Below are positions 1-8,409 of a stretch of 38,913 bases of DNA, in pieces (the first letter of the stretch is position 1; every line of letters begins with the position of its first letter). The translations under genes and the position numbers were made by a program. The notes under the pieces were generated by a model. It did no database searches, had not been told where the DNA came from, and was given only the letters and a program-made list of their open reading frames with translations. The stretch is taken from NCBI GenBank assembly GCA_947475655.1, contig CANJOB010000008.1:1-38913 (forward strand). Reading direction: 5' to 3'. This DNA is from Caulobacterales bacterium (GTDB taxonomy: Bacteria > Pseudomonadota > Alphaproteobacteria > Caulobacterales > Caulobacteraceae).

Positions 1-2
1 AC

Positions 3-1244
3 CCGGGCGTGGGCCTGATCCAGTCCATGCCGGTGATCATCAACGGCCAGACCGTGTTCGCCCGCTGCCTGCAGTTCGCCACCCGCCTGTACGGCCGCGT
101 GGCCTGGACGGGCCTGGCCTGGTGGTCGGGCGCCGAGAGCAGCTACTGGGGCCACAACGCCATCGTCCGCACGCGCGCCTTCGCCGAGACCTGCGGCCTG
201 CCCGACCTGCCGGGCCCCAAGCCGTTCGGCGGCGAGGTGATGAGCCACGACGCCCTGGAGAGCGCCCTTCTGCGCCGGGGCGGCTGGGCCGTGCACCTGG
301 CGCCCTATCTGGAAGGCTCCTACGAGGAGAGCCCGCCCAACCTGCTCGACTTCGCCACCCGCGACCGCCGCTGGTGCCAGGGCAATGTCCAGCACATGCC
401 GCTGATCGGCACGCCCGGCCTGCACTGGCTGAGCCGCGCCCACCTGATGCTGGGCGTGCTGAGCTACATCCTCTCGCCGCTGTGGTTCGCCGCCTTGAGC
501 TTCGGCGTCTTCTCGCGCCTGCTGCTGCCGGGCCTGAAGAAGGCCGCCTTCCGCTGGGCCGACGTCCAGGCGGCCGCCCATGCCCTGGTCGACTGGAGCG
601 AGATTCAAGCCACCGCCTGGGCCATCATCCTGACCACCATCCTGCTGTTCGGACCCAAGGTGCTGGGCACGATCCTGGTGTTCCGCGACCCGGCCCTGCG
701 CCGCGCGTTCGGCGGGCGCCGCCGCGTGCTGGGCAGCCTGACGCTGGAGATTTTCCTCTCCGCCCTGGTCGCCCCGCTGCTGATGTTCACCCAGACCCGA
801 GCCCTGATCGAAATCCTGGCCGGACGCCTGTCGGGCTGGGCCCGCCAGCGCCGCGAGGTGGGCAAGGTTTCCTGGAACGAGGCCCGTGTCACCGTCGGCT
901 GGATCAGCATCACCGGCGTTTGCCTGGCCGGCGCCTTCTGGTTCACCCCCGACCTGCTCACGGGCACGTCGCCGATCCTGGTAGGCCTGATCCTGGCCAT
1001 GCCGCTGGCGGTGCTGGGCGGCAGCCAGAAGGCGGGCAATTGGCTGCGGACGCGCAACATCTTCCTCACGCCGGAAGAAACCGCCCCGCCGGCGATCCTC
1101 AACCACGCCCGCCGCAGCCGGCCTGAATCCGCCCCGGTCTGGGCGCCGCAGCCCGCCGCCGTGGCCGCCTTGCAGAGCGCGCCGGAAGGCGCGCGCGAAC
1201 CGGCCGCCCTGGTCGCTGGCGCGGTGGCCGAACCTTCGCGCTAA
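3..1244 (+). CDS. opgH: Glucans biosynthesis glucosyltransferase OpgH, C-terminal part (5' end outside window)
   Basis: Inner-membrane processive glucosyltransferase that builds the beta-1,2-glucan backbone of osmoregulated periplasmic glucans from UDP-glucose. The reading frame is open from the first bases, so the N-terminal membrane segments and the first part of the GT2 domain lie upstream of the window. The visible part has the late GT2 region, including FGGEVMSHDALESALLR and the acceptor-site signature RRWCQGN (QxxRW-like). Several hydrophobic segments follow (roughly residues 140-165, 205-225, 250-270, 290-350) and then an Ala/Pro-rich cytoplasmic tail. OpgH proteins are usually 650-850 residues, so about half is present. 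A second glucan gene, opgD, lies near 24 kb and is not adjacent. The listed ATG-like start inside the window is only the first in-frame start and not the true one. Family assignment is firm. Confidence 0.93.
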   Translation, partial: PGVGLIQSMPVIINGQTVFARCLQFATRLYGRVAWTGLAWWSGAESSYWGHNAIVRTRAFAETCGLPDLPGPKPFGGEVMSHDALESALLRRGGWAVHLAPYLEGSYEESPPNLLDFATRDRRWCQGNVQHMPLIGTPGLHWLSRAHLMLGVLSYILSPLWFAALSFGVFSRLLLPGLKKAAFRWADVQAAAHALVDWSEIQATAWAIILTTILLFGPKVLGTILVFRDPALRRAFGGRRRVLGSLTLEIFLSALVAPLLMFTQTRALIEILAGRLSGWARQRREVGKVSWNEARVTVGWISITGVCLAGAFWFTPDLLTGTSPILVGLILAMPLAVLGGSQKAGNWLRTRNIFLTPEETAPPAILNHARRSRPESAPVWAPQPAAVAALQSAPEGAREPAALVAGAVAEPSR

Positions 1245-1310
1245 CCCTCCAGCGCACGTCAGGCGAATTGTGAGTGGTTCGCCGCCCGGAGGTGCGCTCA
1301 CTTTGAATCG

Positions 1311-1333
1311 CAGCGTTCCGTCTCGGAACGCTG
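1311..1333 (+). terminator. Hairpin downstream of opgH
   Basis: A perfect 10-bp stem, CAGCGTTCCG / CGGAACGCTG, closed by a 3-nt TCT loop, lies 67 nt after the opgH stop and 63 nt before the next start. No T-run follows on the plus strand, so it is either a non-canonical terminator or an mRNA 3'-end stabiliser. It could also sit in the leader of the following gene. Confidence 0.5.
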
Positions 1334-1396
1334 TGGGGACTGGCGAGGCCTCACCGCAGTCACTAGGTTCTCCCCCGTCTGGAGAGAGAGACTGAC

Positions 1397-2284
1397 GTGG
1401 CGCGCCTGTTCAATGCCTATGTGATGGTCGGCTGGAGCGCCGGGGCCAAGCCGGCGACCGGCAAGGACTCCGTGTGGATCGGCGTGCTCAAGCCCGATGC
1501 GCGCTTTCGCCTGCAGTTCGAGGCGCACAACCCCGCCACGCGCCAGGAGGCGGCCGAACTGCTGGCCAAGATCGTCGGCGACTTCGGGCGCCTGCGCCAG
1601 CGCGTGCTGGTTGGTTTCGACTTCGCCCTCGGCTATCCGCAAGGCACGGCGGCGGCGCTGAAGCTCAAGTCGCCCGACTGGCGCGGTGTGTGGGACTTTC
1701 TCGGCAACCGCGTCTCCGACAAGCCCAACAACATCAACAGCCGCTTCAACGACGCGGCGCAGATGAACCGCATCATGACCGACCAGCCCTGGCCGTTCTG
1801 GGGCGCCCCGCCCCGCGACGCGCAGCGGACCCTGACCGCCACCAGGCCGGCCTATGATCCCGCGGGCCTGCCGCCGCTGCTGCGCCGGACGGAAGCCGCG
1901 CTCAAGCCGCAGCCCAAGCCCCTGTGGGCCCTGCACGGCGCCGGCACGACCGGGGGCCAGGCGATCCTGGGCATTCCCCGCGCGCGGGCGTTGCTCGACA
2001 GCCTGGGCGACAAGGCCAAGGTGTGGCCGTTCCAGACCGGCTGGGCCACGCCAGACGTCGACGACCTCTCGGCCCTGATCGTCGAGGTCAATCCCGCCTT
2101 GGTCGAGGTCAAGGCCGAGGCGGCCGAGGTTGCCGATCGCGCCCGCGTCCGCGCCCTGGCCGAGCACTTCGCCCGGCTGGACGACGCCGGCAAGCTGGGT
2201 CCCGTCTTCGCCGCGCCGAAGGGAACGGCCAGCGCCGACATCGAGGCGGTCGAGCGCGAAGAGGGCTGGATCCTCGGGCTCTAG
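1397..2284 (+). CDS. Conserved protein of unknown function (RNase H-like fold suspected)
   Basis: A 295-residue cytoplasmic protein without signal peptide or membrane segment. It starts at GTG, preceded by a purine-rich GGAGAGAGAG ribosome binding site. The N-terminus YVMVGWSAGAKPATGKDSVW followed by VLVGFDFALGYP resembles the D-containing strands of DUF429-type/RNase H-fold proteins. Other likely conserved blocks are NNINSRFNDAAQMN, PFWGAPP, LWALHGAGTTGGQ and VWPFQTGW. From memory, such proteins in alphaproteobacteria carry loose names such as molybdopterin-guanine dinucleotide synthesis protein, which I do not consider supported by anything here. Its TAG stop shares the palindrome CTAG with the stop of the convergent MATE gene. 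No functional partner is evident. Confidence 0.85.
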   Translation: MARLFNAYVMVGWSAGAKPATGKDSVWIGVLKPDARFRLQFEAHNPATRQEAAELLAKIVGDFGRLRQRVLVGFDFALGYPQGTAAALKLKSPDWRGVWDFLGNRVSDKPNNINSRFNDAAQMNRIMTDQPWPFWGAPPRDAQRTLTATRPAYDPAGLPPLLRRTEAALKPQPKPLWALHGAGTTGGQAILGIPRARALLDSLGDKAKVWPFQTGWATPDVDDLSALIVEVNPALVEVKAEAAEVADRARVRALAEHFARLDDAGKLGPVFAAPKGTASADIEAVEREEGWILGL

Positions 2285-3624
2285 GCAGCGCCCTTCCGCG
2301 TCAGGAACAGGAACCGGCCGATCAGCATGCCGGCCGCCAAAATGCTGGCGGCGAAGGCCGACCAGACGATGCCGCTCAGGCCAAGCCCCATCGGCAGGGC
2401 CAGGAACCAGGCCAGGGGCCCCATCACCACCAGATAGCTGAGGATGTGCGACAGGGTCGGCACGACGATATCGCTGCGCGCGCGCAACGCCTGGGCCGCC
2501 ACCACCTGCAGGCCGTCGGCGACGAAGAACAGGCTGCACAGCGCCAGGCCGCCCGCGGCGATCGGAACGAGCATCGGGTCCGTGGTGAAGGTCATGGCGA
2601 TCGGCCGCGCGGCGACCAGCACCACCACGGCGACGCCGGTCAGGACGGCGATGGCCACGCCAAAGCCCAGCAGGCCGACGCGCCGCACGGCGGCGGTATT
2701 TCCCGCGCCGTAGGCCCGCCCGGTCAGGACGGCGGTGGCCGCCGCCAGCCCCAGCGGCATCATGAAGATCACCGCCGAGACATTGATCATCACCCCCCAG
2801 GCGGCGACCGCCAGCCCGCCGATCCAGCCGGCGACCACGCTCATGCCGCCGAACGCCGCCGCTTCCACCAGCAGGGACGCGCCAGCCCCGTAGCCGATGC
2901 GGCGCTGTTCCACAGCGGCGGCCTTGCCGTCGACCGGCGGGGCGAAGACGCCCATGGCGCGGGCGTCCTTCATGCGGGCGATGTGGATGAACAGCCAGAC
3001 CATCAGCGCCAGGCGCGCGCCGAATGTGCCCCAGGCCGCGCCCTGGGCGCCCATGGCCGGGAAGCCGAACGCGCCGGGGACCAGCACCAGGTCGAGCGCC
3101 AGGTTCAAGAGGTTGCAGGCCCAGGTGGCGACCATCACCGGCTTGGGCCGCGACAGGCCCTCCAGGTAGAGGCTCGCCGCCGTGCCGACGATGGTGAACG
3201 GCAGGCAGAGGGCGAAGACGGACAGCACCCCGGCCGCGCCCCGCGCCAGATCCTGGTTCAGGCGCAACGCCTCGAAGAACTCACGCCCAAACAGGTACAG
3301 GGGCACGGCGAAGGCCGCGCCGATCCAGAAGCCGTAGACGCAGCCGCGGCGCAGCACCCCGCCGACGGCCTGCGGCCGGCCCTCGCCCAGATGGCGGGCG
3401 GTCATCACCTGCGTGCCCTGCACCAGGCCGATACCGGCGTTGACGACCACGCCGAACACGCTCCAACCGAGCACCTGGAACGCCAGCTGGTCGGTGGAGA
3501 AGCGGCCGACCACCACCGTGTCGATCACCCCCATGGTCATGATGCCAAGGCGCGACAGCACCACCGGCCACGCCAGCCGCAGCAGTTCGTACAGGTCGTT
3601 CCGGATCGAGGTCCTGGAGGTCAT
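2281..3624 (-). CDS. MATE family efflux transporter
   Basis: A 447-residue inner-membrane protein of the multidrug and toxic compound extrusion family, which exports cationic drugs or metabolites using a Na+ or H+ gradient. About 12 hydrophobic segments are visible, in two pseudo-symmetric halves. The opening ELLRLAWPVVLSRLG and the following MGVIDTVVVGRFST, with LVQGTQVMTARHLGEG in the first half, are typical of MATE N-terminal repeats. It starts 40 nt after the class II DAHP synthase stop on the same strand, with GGAGACGAGCGG before ATG, so it is probably the last gene of that run. Substrate cannot be deduced. It converges with the upstream hypothetical gene and shares 4 nt with it. Confidence 0.92.
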   Translation of the reverse strand: MTSRTSIRNDLYELLRLAWPVVLSRLGIMTMGVIDTVVVGRFSTDQLAFQVLGWSVFGVVVNAGIGLVQGTQVMTARHLGEGRPQAVGGVLRRGCVYGFWIGAAFAVPLYLFGREFFEALRLNQDLARGAAGVLSVFALCLPFTIVGTAASLYLEGLSRPKPVMVATWACNLLNLALDLVLVPGAFGFPAMGAQGAAWGTFGARLALMVWLFIHIARMKDARAMGVFAPPVDGKAAAVEQRRIGYGAGASLLVEAAAFGGMSVVAGWIGGLAVAAWGVMINVSAVIFMMPLGLAAATAVLTGRAYGAGNTAAVRRVGLLGFGVAIAVLTGVAVVVLVAARPIAMTFTTDPMLVPIAAGGLALCSLFFVADGLQVVAAQALRARSDIVVPTLSHILSYLVVMGPLAWFLALPMGLGLSGIVWSAFAASILAAGMLIGRFLFLTRKGAA

Positions 3625-3664
3625 CCGCTCGTCTCCGCAGCCGGAGCGAGCGGAGTCCTTTTTC

Positions 3665-5041
3665 CTATTCGGCCGCTTGCGGCGTGGCCGAGCGTTCGGT
3701 CTTCAGCTTCTCAGCCACCAGGAAGGCCAGCTCCAGCGCCTGGTCGGCGTTGAGGCGCGGGTCGCAGTGGGTGTGGTAGCGGTCGCCCAGGTCGACATCG
3801 CTGAGCGCCCGCGCGCCGCCGGTGCATTCGGTGACGTTCTGGCCGGTCATCTCCAGGTGCACGCCGCCGGGGTGGACGCCCTGGGCGTTGGCGATCTCGA
3901 TGAAGCTGCGGACCTCGGACAGGATGCGGTCGAACGGGCGCGTCTTGTAGCCGGTGCTGGCGGTCAGGGTGTTGCCGTGCATCGGGTCGATCGCCCACAC
4001 CACGGCGCGGCCTTCGCGCTTGGTCGCGGCCATCAGCGCCGGCAGGCGGGCTTCCACCTTGTCCGAGCCGAAACGGCCGTAGAGGGTCAGGCGGCCGGCC
4101 TCGTTGCCGGGGTTCAGCGCGGCGATCAGGCGGATCAGCTCGTCGGCCTCGACGGTCGGGCCGACCTTGACGCCGATGGGGTTCTTCACCCCCTGGCAGA
4201 AGTGGACGTGCGCCCCGTCGAGCTGGCGGGTGCGCTCGCCGATCCACAGCAGGTGGGCGGAGGTGTCGTACCAGTCGCCGCTGGTGGAATCGACGCGGGT
4301 CAACGCCTCCTCGTAGCCCAGCAGCAGGGCTTCGTGGCTGGTGAAGAACTCCACCTGGTGCAGGGTCGGGTGGCTCGCGCTGTTGACGCCGATGGCGTCC
4401 ATGAATTCCAGCGTCTCGCCGATCTTGTCCGACAGTTCGCGGTAGCGTGCGCCCTGCGGGCTGTCCTCGACGAAGCCCAGGGTCCAGCGGTGGACGTTGT
4501 GCAGGTCAGCGTAGCCGCCGGTGGCGAAGGCGCGCAGCAGGTTCAGGGTCGCGGCCGACTGGCCGTAAGCCTTCAGCAGGCGCTGCGGGTCGGGGATGCG
4601 CTCTTCCGGCGTGAAGCCCATGCCGTTGATGTTGTCGCCGCGGTAGGACGGCAGCTCGACCCCGTCCTTGACCTCGACCGGGCTGGAGCGCGGCTTGCCG
4701 AACTGGCCGGCCATGCGGCCGACCTTCACGACGGGTTTCCCACCCGCGAACGTCAGCACCACCGCCATCTGCAGGATCAGGCGGAAGGTGTCGCGGATGT
4801 TGTCGGCGGCGAATTCCTTGAAGCTCTCGGCGCAGTCGCCGCCCTGCAGCAGGAAGGCGCGGCCTTCGGCGACTTCCGCCAGGCGCGACTTGAGGTGCCG
4901 CGCCTCACCGGCGAACACCAGCGGCGGCATGCCGCGCAGCTCGGCCTCCGCCGCGGTCAGGGCCTGGGCGTCGGGATAATCGGTCGGGATGTGCTTGGCG
5001 GGTAAGGACCGCCAGGACGAAGGGGTCCAGCGCGTATTCAT
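3665..5041 (-). CDS. aroG: Class II 3-deoxy-7-phosphoheptulonate synthase (DAHP synthase)
   Basis: Catalyses condensation of phosphoenolpyruvate and erythrose 4-phosphate to DAHP, the entry step of the shikimate pathway. I chose ATG 5041 ([12 protein letters not shown]), which matches the usual N-terminus of class II enzymes and has GGAAAG upstream. That gives 458 residues, the normal family length. The ORF-track start at 5095 adds 18 unlikely residues and overlaps a candidate promoter. Class II hallmarks visible are [14 protein letters not shown] (metal-binding Cys), [23 protein letters not shown], the [16 protein letters not shown] block, [21 protein letters not shown] and [13 protein letters not shown]. 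It lies between O-antigen ligase upstream and the MATE gene downstream. A 63-nt gap upstream holds a promoter-like sequence, so it may be transcribed both within the longer run and independently. Confidence 0.96.
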   Translation of the reverse strand: MNTRWTPSSWRSLPAKHIPTDYPDAQALTAAEAELRGMPPLVFAGEARHLKSRLAEVAEGRAFLLQGGDCAESFKEFAADNIRDTFRLILQMAVVLTFAGGKPVVKVGRMAGQFGKPRSSPVEVKDGVELPSYRGDNINGMGFTPEERIPDPQRLLKAYGQSAATLNLLRAFATGGYADLHNVHRWTLGFVEDSPQGARYRELSDKIGETLEFMDAIGVNSASHPTLHQVEFFTSHEALLLGYEEALTRVDSTSGDWYDTSAHLLWIGERTRQLDGAHVHFCQGVKNPIGVKVGPTVEADELIRLIAALNPGNEAGRLTLYGRFGSDKVEARLPALMAATKREGRAVVWAIDPMHGNTLTASTGYKTRPFDRILSEVRSFIEIANAQGVHPGGVHLEMTGQNVTECTGGARALSDVDLGDRYHTHCDPRLNADQALELAFLVAEKLKTERSATPQAAE

Positions 5042-5066
5042 AAGGGTCTTTCCAACGAAGCCGGCG

Positions 5067-5095
5067 CTTTTAGCCCAAACCGGCGCCGCTGGCAA
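5067..5095 (-). promoter_or_regulatory. Candidate housekeeping promoter for the DAHP synthase gene
   Basis: On the minus strand TTGCCAG, 14 nt, then GCTAAAAG. This fits the Caulobacter housekeeping pattern TTGaCgS-N10-14-GCTANAWC with a few mismatches. It ends 25 nt before ATG 5041, which would give a short leader. This is a pattern match only. Confidence 0.35.
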
Positions 5096-5104
5096 AGGTG
5101 GAGG

Positions 5105-6310
5105 TCAGGCCTGCGGCCAGGCGCGCCGCACCACCGCCAGGGCGGCGATGGTCAGGCAGCCCAGCGCCACCCACCACTCCTGCCAGACGCCGAAGCTCAG
5201 GGAGCCGATCACCAGATAGGCGGTCATGGCCCCCGCCCCGGCCGCGGCCTGCGACGGGTGGGTGCGGGCGACCATCGCCAGGCTGGCGGCGATCCACCCG
5301 GCCAGGGCGGCGAACAGGGCCGCGCCGGGGGCGCCCAGTTCCAGCCACACCTGCAGGGCGGCGTTGTGCGGATGCAGGGGGATGGCGCGGCCGAAGCTGC
5401 GGCTGGCGTCGAGGCCCCAGCCGCGCAGCGGGTTCTCGGTGGTCATGGCGGCGGCGAAAGCCCAGATGTCCAGCCGCGCGTCCCAGGATTCCGGCGCGGC
5501 GCGGTGCAGGGCCTCGATCAGGCCGCTGCCCACGCCCTCCAGCATCAGCAGCGGCGCCAGGGTGAACAACATTACCGCCAGGACCAGCAGCACCCGCGCC
5601 GCCGCCGGGCCGATCCAGCGCACCGCCAGCCAGACCACGCCGCCGGCGATCACGGCGAAGAGGGGCGCGTCACGCAGCAGCAGGCTCTCGCTGGCGAAGA
5701 TCGCCGCCGTCATCAGGGCGATGGGAAAGGCCGCCGTGCGCCAGCCCAGGCGGGCGCAGACCTGGGCCGCCGGCCAGAACAGCAGGGCGATGACATAGGT
5801 CGACTGGGCGATGTTGCGCTGAGCCAGGTCGGGCCGGATCGGGTCTTTGATAAGGGTCTTGAACGCCATGTAGATGCGGGCGCCGATCAGGGCGTCGGCG
5901 ATCAGCAGCACCGACAGGGCGCAAACCCCTACGGCCAGGACCACCGCCCCGCGCCTGGCCGCCTCGCGCGGCAGGGAGGCGAAGGCGGAGATCATCGACA
6001 GCCCGGCCAGCATCTGCAGCGCTAAGCGGAAGGCGACGCTGTTGGTCGGGCTCTTGGGCTGGTGCGGGCTCCAGGTGATGCTGATCGCCATCCAGGCCAT
6101 TAGCAGGGCCAGCACCGCCAGCGGCCAGGCGTCGAGCCGCCGCTCCCGCCACAGCAGCGGCAGGGCCAGCAGGCCGGCCACTCCGACGTGGGGCGCGAAC
6201 CCCAGAGGGGCCAGGTAGGCCACCAGCGGCACCCAGGCCATGATGAAGACGACGACGAAGCCGCTCCAGCGGTCCGCCAACGCCTCGCGGTCGCTGAAGG
6301 CCGCCATCAT
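5105..6310 (-). CDS. O-antigen ligase / Wzy-type polysaccharide polymerase family membrane protein
   Basis: A 401-residue polytopic inner-membrane protein with about 10-12 hydrophobic segments. The family joins or polymerises lipid-linked glycans on the periplasmic face (WaaL-like ligases and Wzy-like polymerases). The diagnostic region is the late periplasmic loop with LRGWGLDASRSFG, followed by HPHNAALQVWLELGAPG, which carries the conserved His and Glu of the Wzy_C/O-antigen ligase domain. The start ATG overlaps the gor stop as ATGA, so translation is probably coupled. ATGATG gives two equivalent starts. Whether it attaches O-antigen or polymerises another glycan cannot be told; no glycosyltransferase cluster is adjacent. 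Confidence 0.88.
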   Translation of the reverse strand: MMAAFSDREALADRWSGFVVVFIMAWVPLVAYLAPLGFAPHVGVAGLLALPLLWRERRLDAWPLAVLALLMAWMAISITWSPHQPKSPTNSVAFRLALQMLAGLSMISAFASLPREAARRGAVVLAVGVCALSVLLIADALIGARIYMAFKTLIKDPIRPDLAQRNIAQSTYVIALLFWPAAQVCARLGWRTAAFPIALMTAAIFASESLLLRDAPLFAVIAGGVVWLAVRWIGPAAARVLLVLAVMLFTLAPLLMLEGVGSGLIEALHRAAPESWDARLDIWAFAAAMTTENPLRGWGLDASRSFGRAIPLHPHNAALQVWLELGAPGAALFAALAGWIAASLAMVARTHPSQAAAGAGAMTAYLVIGSLSFGVWQEWWVALGCLTIAALAVVRRAWPQA

Positions 6311-7698
6311 CCGCTGACGCCGAGCTCCACCGGCACATGTTTCTCACGCAGGGTGACCAGTTCCTCGGCGAGGGTCGGGTGCACGGCGCAGGTGCTGTCC
6401 CACTGGGCCTTGGTCACGCCCATCTTCACGGCGATGGCCGCCATCTGGATGATCTCCGGCGCGTCGGGGCCGACCACGTGCACTCCGAGCACGCGGTTGC
6501 TGGCCGGCTCGACCACCAGCTTGACCAACGCCCGCTCGTCCTTGCCGGCGAAGGCGTATTTCATAGGCCGAAACTTCGACATGTAGATGTCGACCTTGCC
6601 GAACTGCTTGCGGGCGTCGCCCTCGTTCAGCCCCACCGTGCCGATCGGAGGCTGGGAGAAGACGGCGGTGGCCACATCGCGGTGGTCGTACGTGGTCGGG
6701 TTGCCCTTGAATTCGGTCTCGGCGAAGGCGGCCGCCTCGCGGATGGCGACGGGGGTCAGGTTGATGCGGTCGGTCACGTCGCCAACCGCCCAGATGTTCG
6801 GAGCGCTGGTCTTGGAATATTCGTCGACGGCGATGGCGCCTCCGGCGTTGAGCGTCACCCCGGCGGTCTCCAGACCCAGCCCGCCGACATAGGGCGCGCG
6901 GCCGGTGGCGAACATCACCTGGTCGCTCTCCAGGGCGATGTCGTTGGTCAGGTGGTTCATCAGGCCGCTGGCGGTCTTCTCGATCCGCTCGTGCTCGCAG
7001 CCCAGCACCACGCGGATGCCGCGCTTCTCCATCTCGTCGGCGACATGGGTGCGGACCTCGTCATCAAAGCCGCGCAGGATGTTGGCGCCGCGATACACAA
7101 GTGTAGTTTCCACGCCCAGGCCATTGAATATCCCAGCGAACTCCACAGCGATATAACCCGCGCCGACGATCAGGATGCGCTTGGGCAGGTCATGCAGGTG
7201 GAAGGCCTCTTCCGAGGTGATGGCATGCTCGATCCCCTCCAGGCCCTTGGGCGTGACGGGCCGGCCGCCGGTGGCGATCAGGATCCTCTCGGCGGTGTAG
7301 GTCCCGCCGCGGTCACCCAGCACCTCGACGGTGTGCGCGTCCTTCAGCACGGCCCGGCCGTGCATGATGGTGGCGCCGGCCTTGGTCAGGTTGGTGACGT
7401 AGATGCCCGACAGGCGGGCGATCTCGATGTCCTTGGCGGTGATGAAGCGGCGCCAGTCGAAGGCCGTCTTCGGCGCGTCCCAGCCGTAGCTCTCAGCCAG
7501 CTGGAAATGGTGTGTGAATTCCGAGGCATAGACCATGAACTTCTTGGGGATACAGCCGCGGATGACGCAGGTGCCGCCGACGCGGTGCTCCTCGGCCACT
7601 GCCACACGGGCGCCTGACATGGCCGCCAGCCGTCCGGCGCGCACGCCGCCTGAGCCGGCGCCGATGACGAAGAGGTCGTATTCGTAGGGGGAAGCCAT
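6307..7698 (-). CDS. gor: Glutathione-disulfide reductase
   Basis: A 463-residue NADPH-dependent flavoenzyme that reduces glutathione disulfide in the cytoplasm. It has an N-terminal FAD-binding GAGSGG (residues 13-18) and the redox-active disulfide in GGTCVIRGCIPKK (Cys44, Cys49), the glutathione reductase form rather than the lipoamide dehydrogenase form. A second Rossmann fold contains ILIVGAGYIAVEFAG, then the FAD motif IWAVGDVTDRINLTPVA. The dimerisation domain ends with the catalytic HPTLAEE (His near 440). Length is normal. The start is preceded by AGGACCAAG and lies 9 nt after the rpiA stop. Its 3' end overlaps the O-antigen ligase gene by 4 nt. Confidence 0.97.
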   Translation of the reverse strand: MASPYEYDLFVIGAGSGGVRAGRLAAMSGARVAVAEEHRVGGTCVIRGCIPKKFMVYASEFTHHFQLAESYGWDAPKTAFDWRRFITAKDIEIARLSGIYVTNLTKAGATIMHGRAVLKDAHTVEVLGDRGGTYTAERILIATGGRPVTPKGLEGIEHAITSEEAFHLHDLPKRILIVGAGYIAVEFAGIFNGLGVETTLVYRGANILRGFDDEVRTHVADEMEKRGIRVVLGCEHERIEKTASGLMNHLTNDIALESDQVMFATGRAPYVGGLGLETAGVTLNAGGAIAVDEYSKTSAPNIWAVGDVTDRINLTPVAIREAAAFAETEFKGNPTTYDHRDVATAVFSQPPIGTVGLNEGDARKQFGKVDIYMSKFRPMKYAFAGKDERALVKLVVEPASNRVLGVHVVGPDAPEIIQMAAIAVKMGVTKAQWDSTCAVHPTLAEELVTLREKHVPVELGVSG

Positions 7699-7707
7699 CT
7701 TGGTCCT

Positions 7708-8409
7708 TCAGGGCAGGATTTCGGTCACACGCCCATCGGCGCCGCCAACCAGGGCGATATCGGCGAGGCCCAGGAACAGGCCATGTTCGACCACGCCGGT
7801 GACGCCCTTGAGCGCGTCGGCCAGGGCCGACGGGTCGGCGATCTCGCCGCAGTCAATATCATAGATGAGGTTGCCGCTGTCGGTGCGGAAGGGCTCGCCG
7901 TCACGTTTGCGCAGGCGTGGCGGCATGGCGATGTCGCAATCGGCCAGCACGTCACAGATCCGCCGCGAGGTCCCCTTGTGGCCAAAGGCGACCACCTCGA
8001 CCGGCAGGGGAAACGCGCCCAGGACCGGCAGCGCCTTGGCGGCGTCGGCGATGACGACGCAGCGGCGGCTCAGTTCCCAGACCAGCTTCTCGCGCAGCAG
8101 CGCCCCGCCGCCACCCTTGATCAGGGCCAGCTCCGGGCCGATCTCGTCGGCGCCGTCGACGGTAATGTCGATGCGGGTGACGTCGTCGACGCCGACCAGC
8201 GGGATGTCCAGCTCGCGCGCCAGGGCGGCGGTGGCTTCCGAGGTCGGCACGCCCTTGACGGCGATCCCTCGCGCCGCCAGGGCGCGGACGAAGTGGGCGG
8301 CGGTGGAGCCGGTGCCCAGCCCGACCACCTGGCCGGGCTCGACCAGCAGGGCGGCGGCCTCGCCGGCCAGCCGCTTTTGCCCATCGATATCGGTGACTAT
8401 GCTGGTCAC
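7708..8409 (-). CDS. rpiA: Ribose-5-phosphate isomerase A
   Basis: Interconverts ribose 5-phosphate and ribulose 5-phosphate in the non-oxidative pentose phosphate pathway. The ORF track runs far upstream through glmU, but the true start is GTG 8409, overlapping the glmU stop as GTGA. This gives 233 residues, close to the 219-230 usual for RpiA. Motifs seen are GLGTGST (30-36), the active-site DGADEI (85-90), [11 protein letters not shown] (98-108) and, near the end, [12 protein letters not shown]. Translation is probably coupled to glmU. The pentose link with the DAHP synthase downstream (erythrose 4-phosphate supply) is suggestive but not evidence of shared regulation. Confidence 0.96.
   Translation of the reverse strand: MTSIVTDIDGQKRLAGEAAALLVEPGQVVGLGTGSTAAHFVRALAARGIAVKGVPTSEATAALARELDIPLVGVDDVTRIDITVDGADEIGPELALIKGGGGALLREKLVWELSRRCVVIADAAKALPVLGAFPLPVEVVAFGHKGTSRRICDVLADCDIAMPPRLRKRDGEPFRTDSGNLIYDIDCGEIADPSALADALKGVTGVVEHGLFLGLADIALVGGADGRVTEILP

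Noticed and set aside
1924-3753. 609-residue plus-strand ORF across the hypothetical and MATE genes
   Set aside because: It crosses two real genes in other frames, is Arg/Gly/His-rich without domains, and is a GC artefact.
3413-5005. 530-residue plus-strand ORF opposite the DAHP synthase gene
   Set aside because: It is the antisense shadow of a well-conserved gene; the translation is low-complexity and has no start signal. Long antisense ORFs are common at this GC content.
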